DNA of 64,000 nt from Arthrinium phaeospermum (taxonomy: Eukaryota; Ascomycota; Sordariomycetes; Amphisphaeriales; Apiosporaceae), in NCBI GenBank assembly GCA_006503535.1, contig QYRS01000011.1, forward strand, positions 1,302,001 through 1,366,000. Direction: 5' to 3'. Under the pieces are notes generated by a model, which was given only the letters and a program-made list of their open reading frames with translations, was not told the origin of the DNA and made no database searches. Numbering within the stretch: the stretch's first letter is position 1; each line of letters opens with the position of its first letter. A program made the translations under genes and the position numbers. Shown here in pieces: positions 38,100 to 49,463 of the stretch.

Positions 38100-38677
38100 A
38101 TGGTACGTATGCGACAACTCTCGATGACTACACCCGCGACCCCCTTTGCGATCCCGATCCCCAGGTGTCGCGCGACACTCAGCGCCTACCGAGCAGATCT
38201 GGCCCGATTGCCCTGCCTTCCTTATGACTCCCATCGCTGACTCACGCATCTTTCCTAACTGCAGTCATCTCCCCGCGCATCATCGCCCGCCGGCACCCCC
38301 GCCAGCACTGGCGTCAGCACCGGCCGCCCGTCCTCGCCTCCTCCCCCCGGTGGCGCCCGCACTGCCATCCGCCGACGAGCCGCCGCCGACCAGAAGGAGA
38401 AGATCGCCAATGCCCGTCCTAGTAGCACGAGAGCCGCTGGCGCCGGCGGCAGCAGCAGCACCATGCTGAGGCTGTACACCGACGAGTCCCCCGGCCTCAA
38501 GGTTGACCCCGTCGTCGTCCTGGTTCTGTCTCTGGTCTTCATCTTCAGCGTCGTCGCCCTGCACAGTACGTTTTCCTTTCTCGACAAACAAACTTTCTTG
38601 CCAGGCAATGTAGGACTTGCTAACACATGGGAACCACTACAGTCATTGCCAAGATGACGCGACGATTCTCGAGCTAA
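38100..38677 (+). CDS. sbh1: Sec61 beta subunit (Sbh1) of the ER translocon
   Basis: A small tail-anchored subunit of the Sec61 protein-conducting channel, 112 residues. The first exon is the ATG alone (38100-38102), followed at once by GTACGT and a 162-nt intron. Exon 2 (38265-38565) encodes [12 protein letters not shown], a Ser/Pro/Gly-rich cytosolic region, then TAIRRRAAA and the conserved [20 protein letters not shown]. The single membrane anchor follows ([16 protein letters not shown]). Exon 3 (38643-38677) supplies the last residues, AKMTRRFSS. All phases agree. Unspliced reading finds only fragments, so this gene is easily missed or mis-started. Confidence 0.95.
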
Positions 38678-39528
38678 AGCGGCCCTTCGGCGGCGAGTAA
38701 TGGTGGGAAAGTGGTGATCTAGGGCAACGACTAAAGAAATGGCCCAGAGAAGAAAAAACATGCACATCTGTTTACGAGAATGCTGCCGACAAGTTCAATA
38801 CTCTAGCACGGAGGAATTGGACCAGAAAGCATTGGGCAGCATCTAATAAGTGCAGATCGGGGACGCAAGACGCTGCCCCGACGGTGAAATCGTGTACCAT
38901 AGCTCCCGCAGGAGAGCCCTTCCTGCAACCAATGACACTTCAGTTTCGGACATCTGTTAACGATGTATGTGGCCTTGCCAGTGACGTGATGTGAAGCGAA
39001 CGGGGCACTATTCTTACACTTTGACACGAGCACCTGGTATCAATTGGGGGAGGAACGACATCCGAAGGGCCGCTGTTATGGTGCTGCAGCATGGGGAGGA
39101 CAGCAGAGCATGTGCCAGGCTCTCCTAGAAGGATTGGCTTGAAGGGCATGTGACGTGGAAGCTAGGTCGGAAGAGCATCGCATTGCCCTGCAGATTCATG
39201 CCCAAATCTAGAAAACACGTTGACTCCTTTTCACAGGACCTTGGCCATTGCCCCTGGGAACCTATCGTGGGCTTCTCCAGCTCTGAGACGGGCTATACCT
39301 CACTATCCTATCAAGCACACATTGATTCATAGAGGCCCTCGTGTAACAGGCATAGCTGAAACTACGTTCTGTCACGCGAGGAAAAAGCAACATTTCGTAA
39401 ACAACGATAAGGCTAACGAAGCATAGAGGGCATACTTGTCGATTATAGCGTCGTATTATAACAACTCAGGTATCTGTGTAAATAAGAACAACAACGACAA
39501 CAACCAAGCCCACCACTCTCACGTCAAC
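38678..39528. other. Intergenic between convergent genes
   Basis: 3' flanks of sbh1 (plus) and the SDR (minus). No gene seen. Confidence 0.5.
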
Positions 39529-40500
39529 TCAGACGTCGAAGACTTGGCCCACCAGCTGTTCGCTCAAAGTCCACAACTTCTTGGCGTTCTCCGGGTCCGT
39601 GGCATACTCCAAAGCCTGGCCAACCTGGCAGTCCTTGACAAACGAGCCGCTGTGCGCCTCAAGCGCCGGGTCCAGGCAAGCGGCAAGCAGCGGCGCGGTC
39701 CCTTGCGAGATCGTCTTGAACGCGTGGTCCATGGAGAACGTCACGCGGCCGTTGTTGCGGCGCGAGATCTCCTCGATGCACCCGAACTCGTCCATGGTCA
39801 AGTGGCTCGCCAGGTTGGTCCCCAGGATGCCGCCCGGGTGGACGGCGAAGGAGGCTATTCCCCGCGGCCCGAGCCGGCGAGCGAGCTCGACGGTGAACAG
39901 GATGTTGGCCGTCTTGCTCTGCCCGTAGGCTGACCAGCAGTCGTAGTCTGCGCCGTCGGAGAAGTTGGGGTCGGTGAAGCGGAAGGGGCCGACGCGGTGG
40001 CCAATGGATGTCACATTGACGATGCGCGCGCCGGGGCCGGCGGCCATGATCTTGGGCAGCAAGAGGTTGGTCAGGAGGAAGTGGCCGAGGTAGTTGGAGG
40101 ACAGCGTCAGCTCGTGGCCCTGGCGGTCCAGGGTGAAGTCCTTGATGGCCATGACGCCGGCGTTGTTGAGCACGACGTCGATCCGGGGCACGGCGGCGTC
40201 CGCGAGGATGGCCGCCGCGGCCCGGCGGACCGACGCGAAGTCGGACAGCTCGCAGGGCACGAAGGTGACCTGGACGCCGGGGCTGGCCGCGGCGATCTCC
40301 GCGATCACGGGCTCGACTTTGGCCTGGTTCCGGCTGACGAGCAGGATGCGGGCGGGGGCTTTGCGGGAGAGGGCGACGGCGGCGTTGGCGCCGAGGCCCT
40401 TGGCGCTGGTACCGGTGATGAGAAACGTGCGGTCTTTGACTCGGTCTCCGCAGGCCTTGACGACTTCTTCGCACGGCGTCTCGAAGCCAAAAGAAGACAT
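39529..40500 (-). CDS. Short-chain dehydrogenase, retinol-dehydrogenase/WWOX-like
   Basis: A single-exon SDR of 323 residues. The cofactor motif TGTSAKGLG (29-37) has one residue more than the classical TGxxxGxG spacing. NNAG is at 112-115, the catalytic Ser165 is in VTSIGHRVG, and Tyr192/Lys196 are in YGQSK, followed by HPGGILGTNL. The length and the region after the active site match fungal proteins annotated as retinol dehydrogenase or WW-domain oxidoreductase-like; there is no WW domain here. The GC-rich third positions explain the long shadow frames on both strands. Substrate not predictable. Confidence 0.93.
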   Translation of the reverse strand: MSSFGFETPCEEVVKACGDRVKDRTFLITGTSAKGLGANAAVALSRKAPARILLVSRNQAKVEPVIAEIAAASPGVQVTFVPCELSDFASVRRAAAAILADAAVPRIDVVLNNAGVMAIKDFTLDRQGHELTLSSNYLGHFLLTNLLLPKIMAAGPGARIVNVTSIGHRVGPFRFTDPNFSDGADYDCWSAYGQSKTANILFTVELARRLGPRGIASFAVHPGGILGTNLASHLTMDEFGCIEEISRRNNGRVTFSMDHAFKTISQGTAPLLAACLDPALEAHSGSFVKDCQVGQALEYATDPENAKKLWTLSEQLVGQVFDV

Positions 40501-42182
40501 GACGATGATGGTGTATTATGAATATCGGCTAAGGAAGACTGTGATTTCCGGGTTGGTTTGGTTTGGTGCTTGAACTTGCCGTTTGTGTCTTGGAATGATA
40601 CCGGAAGCTTGCTGAACTACATCTTGTAGGTAGTTCGGTAGTTGTGCCTTAAATACATCGAAATACTTGCCCTCTAGATTTCGCAGCAAATTCTCTTCTC
40701 CGTTAATAGCGGCTTAATGCCGTTCAGTCGTGAATGGAGAACGCCAAGACTATACGATTCATGTGTTGCCCTTCCGGCATGTTGTCTTGAAGCAGTATCT
40801 ACTATCCGAAATTCTCTCCACTCACTGCAGTAAATATCGGCGATAAGAGTATAGTCGCTGATGGGGCAGTGGGGATATAATGCATGTACGGATCGAGGCT
40901 GGACTTAAACGGACTTTAGTCGATACCTCAGGCAAGAAGGAAAGTTAGCATCTGCACATGCTATGCTGGTGTCTTTGGCTCTTGTTGCAGTGAGCTGACG
41001 CAAGCCTGTGTAATACCCGGCTGCACGTACACTTACACGGCCAATGGCTGAGGCTTCCAGTCTTACTCCAGATGGTGCCACACCCGCGGATTACGACGAC
41101 GACGGGGGAGACGATTACAAAAGCAGGCAACAGTAACTTTGCAATTATTTGCCCTTTTATAGAGCGGCCACGTAGCCAGCGAGAGAGACTCCTTCGGCTT
41201 CGATGCGAAAGTCGTGCCCTGCTCTTCTCCTTGCGAAATTCGCTTTCGCTAAACGGGTAGGCAGACAGATTAGCGACCGCGCCTCACCCAGGCTGACGCC
41301 ATCTGGAGACGTTATACCGATGAAGCTTGGAGTGACAGGGACTTCAATTATAGAATTTTCGTGGCCATCGGCACAGGTTGCTTCTGCGTACCCACCTATG
41401 CAGCTTTGGCGGTTTCATTGCTTAACACATGGGGTCGCAGTCTTTCCGGCTGTGTCACTCGTGAGCTGCGGACGACCTCAGTCTAGATGCAAGAAGAATA
41501 CATGATAGTCACTCGGAGTAGCAAACTTAGTGGTGATACTATGATAGATGAACTTGGCCGTCAAATATCGAGAACCATACTGATGTATGTTGAGATGAAG
41601 GCGTTGAGGTTAAGAATGTCGAGGCAAATACGGAGTAGAAACGCATCAAACATTCTTCAGCCCTTCCAAAGAGGGCTCCCCGTGCTAAAGCGTTCCCTGA
41701 ATCTGGGTCTTGCCGATGCCCCGCTGCAGCGCTTCCCCGGGCCCTAGCCTATCACGACTGGGCGAACCACTGCTAGTCTGGGGCTACCACATGCGCCATC
41801 CCTGCATTAGACAGAGATCCAACCAACACGCAACGTCATTTTTCAGGGTAGTCCCATTACTTAATACATGCAGGCAATCCGCGCCAAACACCTGTTTCCC
41901 ATGTTCGTTCCCTGGAACTTCCTTTCACCACAACATCGCAAATCTTCTCGCAGCTTTCGGTGTTGGATTTCGAGTACCTAAGTCAGAAGTCATTCCATCA
42001 TTTTGTATCGATTATTTTCGTTGTGCTCAACTATCACTTTTTGTGACTCGCATGCAAATCTATATTTGGCCTGCACTCGGCCGATATATCGATACCCGTA
42101 CCCCGCCTTCGCGGCATAGTCCCGAACTCGACCATCACGCCCCCGAATCCAAACCTACCTACATGCCGCACCGAACGTAGCC
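40501..42182. other. Divergent intergenic region (SDR / glycosyltransferase)
   Basis: 1.7 kb holding both promoters. Short open frames have no recognisable features. No repeat or RNA gene seen. Confidence 0.45.
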
Positions 42183-45100
42183 ATGTCCGTCCTCGATGCG
42201 AAGCGTGCCGCTGCGCGCAGTAGCTCTGATAGACAAGGCGGAAACAATGACAATGACGCTCAGCAACAAGATCGTTCCGCAGACAATGCTTCGACGCTGT
42301 CAGTATCCGACGGCTTTCCCGAAGCCGCCATCCCCAGGCCCGAAGCTGGCATGCCCTTGCCAGAGGATCCTGCGCTGGGCGCCGAAGAAGAGGTCCCGCC
42401 GGCGTATAGTGAAGTCCACGACCAGATATCAATTCACCAGGCTGGCTTTGACGCCGGTGCTACTTTGACAGGTAATCACAGACAACCACTTGCGAGAAGA
42501 AACATGTGCCGTGAAGACTGACGAGATGACGGTGTGTACCTGGAACAGACGATGGCCGAATCGACATCAACATTAACCAAACCAGCCGGCAGCTGGCCGA
42601 CATTATCGCACCTACTCTGCGCAACCAGCTGATGCAGGATGCCCGAAGCGAGGGCCCACTGCCGCCTGCCTATATCCCCCGAGTCTCGGCGGCCAGCCCG
42701 GCCAGACGCCTCCACCCCGCCTCAATATCGTCATTCAGATTGTGGGATCGCGGGGAGATGTTCAGCCGTTCGTGGCGCTGGGCCAAATACTGAAGAACAC
42801 GTACGGCCATCGCGTGCGTGTAGCAACGCACGGTACCTTTCAGAAGTTTGTGGAAGAAAACGGCCTCGAGTTCTTCTGCATCGGAGGCGATCCTGCCGAG
42901 CTCATGGCCTTCATGGTCAAGCACCCAGGTCTAATGCCGGGCTTCGACGCCGTCGCCAACGGCGAGGTGACCAAGCGGCGCAAGGGGATTGAACAGATCG
43001 TATACGGTTGCTGGAGATCCTGCATTGAAGCCGGAAACGGGTTCGGCCCGGCCCCGCGTCTGCAACGGGGCCGCAATGTTCCCGGCGAAGGCGCTACCAC
43101 GATGGTCATGGACCCTGCCAATAAGCCGTTCATCGCAGATGCCATCATTGCCAACCCTCCCAGTTTCGCACATGTCCACGTGGCCGAGAAGCTTGGTGTG
43201 CCCCTGCATCTCATGTTCACGTAAGTCCTTGGGTGACCTGCCGCAATACGAGCCGAACTGACATTTTGATAGCATGCCATGGTCGCCGACCCGAGCATTT
43301 CCTCAACCGCTTGCCAATATCCAGTCGACAAATACAGACCCCGTCACTACCAACTACGTCTCTTACGCCCTCGTGGAGATGATGACATGGCAAGGATTGG
43401 GCGATGTCATCAACCGATTCCGCACAAAAGTGCTGGATCTCGACCCTCTCTCGTTAATCTGGGCCCCTGGCGTACTTAATCGTCTGCGTATTCCCTATAC
43501 TTACTGCTGGTAAGCGTGCCTTGGCCCCTATTTCAGATCTTGGCTAATGCTAGCTAGGTCTCCGGCTTTGATTCCTAAACCCCAAGACTGGGGAGGCCAC
43601 ATCGACATTGCCGGTTTCTACTTTCTTAATTTGGCGACCAATTTCACCCCGGATCCTGAACTCGCTGCTTTCTTGGCGGCAGGCCCACCTCCTATTTACA
43701 TAGGATTCGGGTCGATTGTGGTAGACGACCCTGACGCCTTGACGCGCACAATCTTTGAAGCTGTAGCTGCCACTGGTGTGAGAGCACTGGTGTCCAAGGG
43801 ATGGGGAGGCCTTGGCGCCGATTCTATGGGCGTGCCGGACAATATTTACATGCTGGGCAATGTACCCCATGATTGGCTATTCGAGCACGTCTCGGCTGTC
43901 TGCCATCACGGAGGAGCTGGAACAACTGCAGCCGGTATCAACGCTGGCAAGCCGACCATTGTGGTGCCCTTCTTCGGTGACCAGCCTTTCTGGGGTGCTA
44001 TGGTAGCGAGAGCGGGCGCTGGTCCAGATCCTATCCACAACAAGAGCCTTGACGCGGAGAAGCTCGCAGAGGCCATCAGGGTGGCCATGAAGCCGGAAAC
44101 GCAACAGCGCGCCAAGGAACTAGGTGCAAAGATTCGCGAGGAAAAGGGTACCGATCTCGGCGGCCAGTTTTTCCACCAGCATCTGGATGTCGACAAGATG
44201 CGCTGCTCGGTGGCCCCAAGCAGGGTGGCTGTTTGGCGCGTCCGCAGAACCAAGATCCGCTTGAGCAGTCTCGCTGCAGCATCGCTTGTTCAGCACGGCT
44301 ACCTTCAGTATTCGGATCTAAAACTGTGAGTCGTCTTGAGTCATTCACAGGAAGCTTTTCTAACCGTGAGATAGGTTCCGCTCCAGAGAGTATAGCACGG
44401 AAGACGAGCCATGGGACCCCGTGACGGCCGTGACATCTGCTCTTGTGGGAGATCTCGGCGCTATCGGAATGGCTGTGGCTGATTTCCCCCGCGATGTTTT
44501 CAACATAGCAAAGAAAGCGACGCCGAAGAAGCCTGGTGACCCGAAGGAGGAGACCACCGAACCGACCGCGGCTCAGCCACCCTCATCCGACCGCAGCATG
44601 CCCACCGGTTCAAACACGAACTTACCCGATACTGCCAGCTCACCAAAATCCCCCGGCCCTACTAACGAAAGCACAAGCAGTCTCACCCACACAGCTTCCG
44701 CTGCGTCCGGCGCCTCGGCCCTGACAACAACGACCACAGGCTCGTCGGAGCAACCAGCGGCGCCGAAAAAGGCTCCCGCCAAACCCAAGCCGCAGCCCAC
44801 AGCCACCAGTACCGAATCGGACCTTGATCGAGTCATGGGGGCTGGAAACAGCATCGGCAACATCGTCACGACCGGTGTGAAGACTCCTATGAACTTCTGC
44901 CTTGGCCTAGCACGCGGCTTACGGAATGCGCCGAAACTTTACAATGACGACACAGTAAGGCCGACGGAGAAGGTCACTGATCTGTCAAGCGGCATCAAAG
45001 TCGCGGGCAAAGAGTTCGGGTTGGGGCTGTTCGACGGGATAACGGGCTTGGTCACGCAACCGCTTCGAGGCGCCGAGAAGGAAGGGGCGGCTGGACTTGT

Positions 45101-46440
45101 CAAAGGGTTCGCCAAAGGTATCGGTGGTATCATATTCAAGCCAGCAGCCGGTGAGTTGATGTTCCCACCATTACAGGGTATGCCGAGTTAACATGAAGAT
45201 AGGTGCCTGGGCTATTCCAGCTTACGCCATGGCTGGCCTCCATGCCGAGATCCGAAGCAAATTTGCACAGAGCGCGTACAATTACATTGTCGCATCGCGT
45301 ATCTCGCAGGGCAATTTGGATTATCAGAACGCCACCCATGAGGAGCGAGACGATATCGAAGTGCGCTGGTTATCACTGAAGGACGAGCTGACGGGCTACT
45401 ACCAGCTCAAACAAAAGGAGAAGGGAAAGTTGCGAGAAGCCCAGACATCCACTGAAAGCGCTGCCCTAGAAGGAGAACCACCCCAGACTGGCTGGTGGCA
45501 CACCAGAAACATGTCTTTCGAAGAGAGGAAGCGCTTGCAGGAACAGAAGAAGGCCTGGAAGCAAAGGCAATCCGGCGCCACGCAAGGAGCAGGTGCGCCA
45601 GGCGCCGGCGGAAGCGAACAGGATATGGAACAAGCTATTCAAGCGGCCGTTCAAGAGACATCGCGGGGCGACCCCCGTGAAGACGCGAGGATCGAACAGG
45701 CCATCCGTCAGAGCGTAACCGCGTTGCGTAGTGGGTCGATGTCAAGTGGCTCTACGACTTCTGGACAGTCGACCGCAGCCACGTCTGTCACGTCCAGCAG
45801 TTTCCCTGCCGATGTGAAGCAGGCAACACCGTTCTCCCCCGCTGACATTGGGAACATCACCGACGAAGAGTACCAGGCATACATTGAGCAGGCCGTTCAA
45901 GCAAGCATTGCTGAGCAGCAGCGAAGGGCCGGTCCTAGACAGCAGCACGATGATGAGGATGATGAGGAGTATCAGAGGGTCTTGCGCGAATCACAGAAGA
46001 ATAATTCCGGAACCCAGGAAGATGACGAGGAACTGAGAAAAGCCATCGAGGCTTCCCGCGCACAGCACGGGAGTGGAGGCGGTACTGGTGCGCACGGAGA
46101 CGACGAGGAGCTCAAGAGAGCTATTGCCGCATCCCAAACCGACCTTCACAAACCCCAGGGGGCCAATGACGACGATGAGGAGGCGCTGAAACGGGCGATG
46201 GAAGAATCGGAGCGCGCGCACCAGGAAGAGCTGAAGCGCGTGGAGACGATGAAGAAGGAGGAGGATGTGGTTCTCGAGTACATCAAGAAGCAGAGCCTCG
46301 CGGAAGAACAGTACCGGCAGAAGGGTAAAGGCAAAGTAAGCACCGCCGCAGGCGCTGACGACGACGACGAAGAGCTGAAAAGAGCGCTCGAAGAGAGCAT
46401 GCGACTCGGCGGGAAGTCTGGCGAGGGCTCCGGATCGTAG
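42183..46440 (+). CDS. Sterol 3-beta-glucosyltransferase-like enzyme with C-terminal UIM array (one-base break in exon 2)
   Basis: A GT1 UDP-sugar transferase of the fungal sterol/lipid type, about 1,326 residues. Exons: 42183-42471, 42549-43220, 43273-43509, 43558-44325, 44375-45150 and 45203-46440. The N-terminal donor-fold begins NIVIQIVGSRGDVQPF. The C-terminal sugar-nucleotide motif is HHGGAGTTAAGINAGKP, and MPWSPTRAFPQPLA is typical of this subfamily. A middle region (AVTSALVGDLGAIGMA, then FKPAAGAWAIPAY) probably contacts membrane. The last 300 residues hold repeated ubiquitin-interacting-motif-like helices (DDEELKRA..ES type). Inside exon 2 the frame changes at a run of five C (42676-42680): AYIP precedes it and PSLGGQ follows in the frame one base back. 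Exon length modulo three confirms one missing base. Confidence 0.92.
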
Positions 46441-47616
46441 AGGTCAGAACGGTTGGCGCTGGCGCTAGTACTGACACACCTTCAGCCCGCCTCCAGGAGC
46501 CACCAGGACTGAGATCGGGTCGCGTCAGGGACAAGGCGCGGTGATGATGAGGGTCCGGAGTGAGGGTCCGGAGAGCGAATTGAGATATTGGCACAGCAAC
46601 ACAATACCCTTAGAGATCATGTATACGAATTGACGATTGACGAGTTATTTTTTGGCGTTCCTTTTCCCCTGCTGCTAGCCAATGAATTCGGCCAAAAGAG
46701 TCGATGACGTCTAGGATGAGATAGACTATGTCTGATTGTCCTCGGCTTGCAGCTCACAAAACCGCATTACCAGCCTTGCAATTTCAGGAGCAAAAGCAGA
46801 TCAGTTCGATCCATGACCTAGGTGGATGCAATTACGCTCTGATGGGTGTATGGCATGTCTGAGATCCATTCCTCGGCAATCTCATCTTTGCCCATCTGAT
46901 CACCCCCAGCAGAACCCCAGCGCGCAGGCGCCAATTGGGTCCGGCAGTCTGGATCAGCCTCTCGACCAATCATGAGAAGGGGCCACTGGCCTTTTGGCTT
47001 CTAAGCTTATCCGATTTATGCAGGAACGAGCAGGGCCCGTCCTTGTCTGCTGGGAAAAGGCCAGGAGATGCCCATGCTCGAGGGGCCCCATGCTAATAAC
47101 CTTATTACCTTTCGAGGATCGGCTTTTCCATCTCCTTTCTTTTGGCGGTTGTTCGTCCAGCATGGACTGCCATCGCGTGGGCTGACTGGCCCGTGCATCG
47201 TTTTCCCACTGCAGGAAGGATGGCTTTCATGACGGCTACATGAATCATGACTAAACGGCAGAGCTACACTCGGCTTTCAACTAGCTGCTCAACCACATGG
47301 CGTCATCTGGGCTTTGTGCGCCATCCCGATCCCCCTTTCTTTGATCGCTGCATGCTGAGGTGCGGTAGGGCAGAAGAAAGCAATGTCCGGGGCGGTGACG
47401 ATGTTGGCTGCTTTTGGATGATGGCATCGTACACGCTTGCGTACAATCGATCGTGCGCGGTGCTGGAAAGGGGATATAAGCTGGACGCATCTCCCATCAG
47501 GTTTCCCCTTGCCATTCTTCAGCAACAGCATCATCAATCACCATCACACACAGCCCGCATACCCTCAAGCACAACTCTCAAAGCACCTAACAACACTAAA
47601 CCACATCACCATCATA
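46441..47616. other. Intergenic; promoter of the CHZ-motif gene at its right end
   Basis: No gene seen. GATATAAGC near 47471 is a TATA-like element followed by a CA/CT-rich leader to the ATG at 47617. Confidence 0.5.
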
Positions 47617-48017
47617 ATGTCTTCCTACGAGAACGAAGCCCCCTCCGGCGAGGTCGCCGACAACTCGTACGTGAGCCGCTCCGGCCACAAGGGCGAGCCC
47701 CTTAACGTGGTCAGCGACCAGGAACGCATTGAGGATCCCATTGACGCCGACCGCGCCGACAGCGACGAGCAGCTCGGTAAGTACTTGCCTTCGCCTAGTC
47801 ATCCCCCTTCTGGGCCTCTACAATCGACTACAGTTTTATAGGTTCGACATGCTAATCATGCTTCTTCCTCTGCGCAGCTCGCGATGACAATGAGGCCATC
47901 GATCGGGACAACATCCTCGATGAGCGCACCCGTGGCGCCGCCAAGCCGAAGGGCACCTACGCAGAGCCCGGTGATGAGGAGGGCCTGCCATCCACCGACG
48001 GAACTAGCTCAACATGA
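47617..48017 (+). CDS. Small acidic protein with a CHZ-like histone-chaperone motif
   Basis: Two exons (47617-47776 and 47878-48017, phase 1) give 99 residues. The protein is hydrophilic and acidic, with no signal peptide or membrane segment. The core AIDRDNILDERTRG resembles the CHZ motif of yeast Chz1, in which IDTSNI...RTRG contacts the H2A.Z-H2B dimer. The end, YAEPGDEEGLP, is a phrase I associate with small fungal proteins of this type. A histone-chaperone role is inference from the motif. A TATA-like box lies about 145 nt upstream. Confidence 0.82.
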
Positions 48018-49463
48018 GCCTTTTTGTAATTTTTGGGCGCTCAGGGAAAATCAGCGCAGCGGAGCGTATGATTTATTAAGTCGAGAAGGGGGATTCTGTT
48101 GAAGTAATATCTGTTATCAATACATATCGAATTGATTGATCTACTTAACTTGCCACATCGATGAACTCGTAATACGTAAAGGAAATGTTGAATTTGGTAA
48201 GTACGTTAGTGTTGCCGAACCATTACTGAAAGATTTGGATGCCATCTGATTGATACTAGTTACGAGAAACGTAGTACCACTAACATCTGACACCACGTGG
48301 GATTCTCAACTATGACGCTGTAAAATGAAGCCACTTGCAATTCGCGACTCGGATCTCGTATCAGTATCGTAGAGTCGTCAAAACTCACGAGTCGCTAATG
48401 TCTTTCCCACGTCAACAGAATTGATGTTAGTGTGAACTTCTACTGGGTTGGCAGCCTTGGCAGCAGAAAAAGGAGGTCGGGTAAGAATGTTGTTACTCGC
48501 ACGTCGGTCAATAGTCCGGCCAACCGACCGCACAATCGAGCGACACTCCCCGAAGACCCCCAACCCCATCCCCAGTTTCTTGGTAACGGGTGCGGGCTAG
48601 GATCCCCCAAGGATAAAGTCGACCATATGACGAGGATCAATCCCGGTGTGCCCACGATTGTCATGCAGCTACCCCGCATGCAAGCCAAGGTGAATCCCCA
48701 CCGGTGGCTCCTTTCCCGAGTCCCGACCCGGGGCCGTTCTTCTGCCAAGCCCCCTTTGGCCCATCACTCCCCATCGACTCCCCCTCACTCCTCCGCACGA
48801 CTAGGAGCTCGGTAATTAGGCTGAATGCTGTAGCGGGAGAAGCTTCACGTCATAGACCGATACATGAATCTCTTTCTTGGCGATGGGTACCGACCGCCCG
48901 AGAACATCGTGACAAGGGAGATTTCCCTGGGGACTGTTGGGCGACATGGGGACATGATGGGCTGATGCTCGTCAGAACTCGTCTTTCATGGCCTTGGGAC
49001 TTTGAGCGGTCACCTCCAATGCCCGGATAACCGGACTGGCCGCAGCAAGATAACAGGAGGCTAGCAATGCAAGTTCCCCGGCCTGCTGGCAGCGAATTCA
49101 AGAATACCAGCAATACTCTGCAAACCTGCATCAGTGCATGGCGCCAGTGATTGGCCTGATGCGCGACGGAAGATTCACTAGATCCACGGGTAACATGCAT
49201 TGCAACGGCCTAAGTTTTCTACTAGGGGACAAACGAGGGGAATTGGAGAAAAGCTGGGCCTGCGCTCTCGCTACTGTAGCCATGCCGCGCTGCAAAGCAG
49301 TAGTGGCCTTGCGGAAAACGGCTCACCGTCGGCCGGGGAGGGAGAGGAGCAGGCACCATGTCATGAGTATATAACCATGGCCTCGGCCGCCCGGTTGCAG
49401 GATCTTAGTAGCTCAGACAGCCCATAGTCACCGTGGCGAAGAACTGACATCGGCACTGCAAAT
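48018..49463. other. Intergenic: beta-xylosidase upstream region
   Basis: No gene seen. TATATAA at 49368-49374 lies 90 nt before the xylosidase ATG. Two GGCTAG sequences (near 48595 and 49053) match the loose XlnR core GGCTAR; this is suggestive only. Confidence 0.5.

Noticed and set aside
39659..40474. 271-codon frame overlapping the SDR on the same strand
   Set aside because: Arg/Pro/Gln-rich out-of-frame translation of the SDR.
49377..49427. Short upstream open frame (16 codons) before the xylosidase
   Set aside because: Its ATG is only a few bases past the TATA box, so it should lie upstream of the transcript start.
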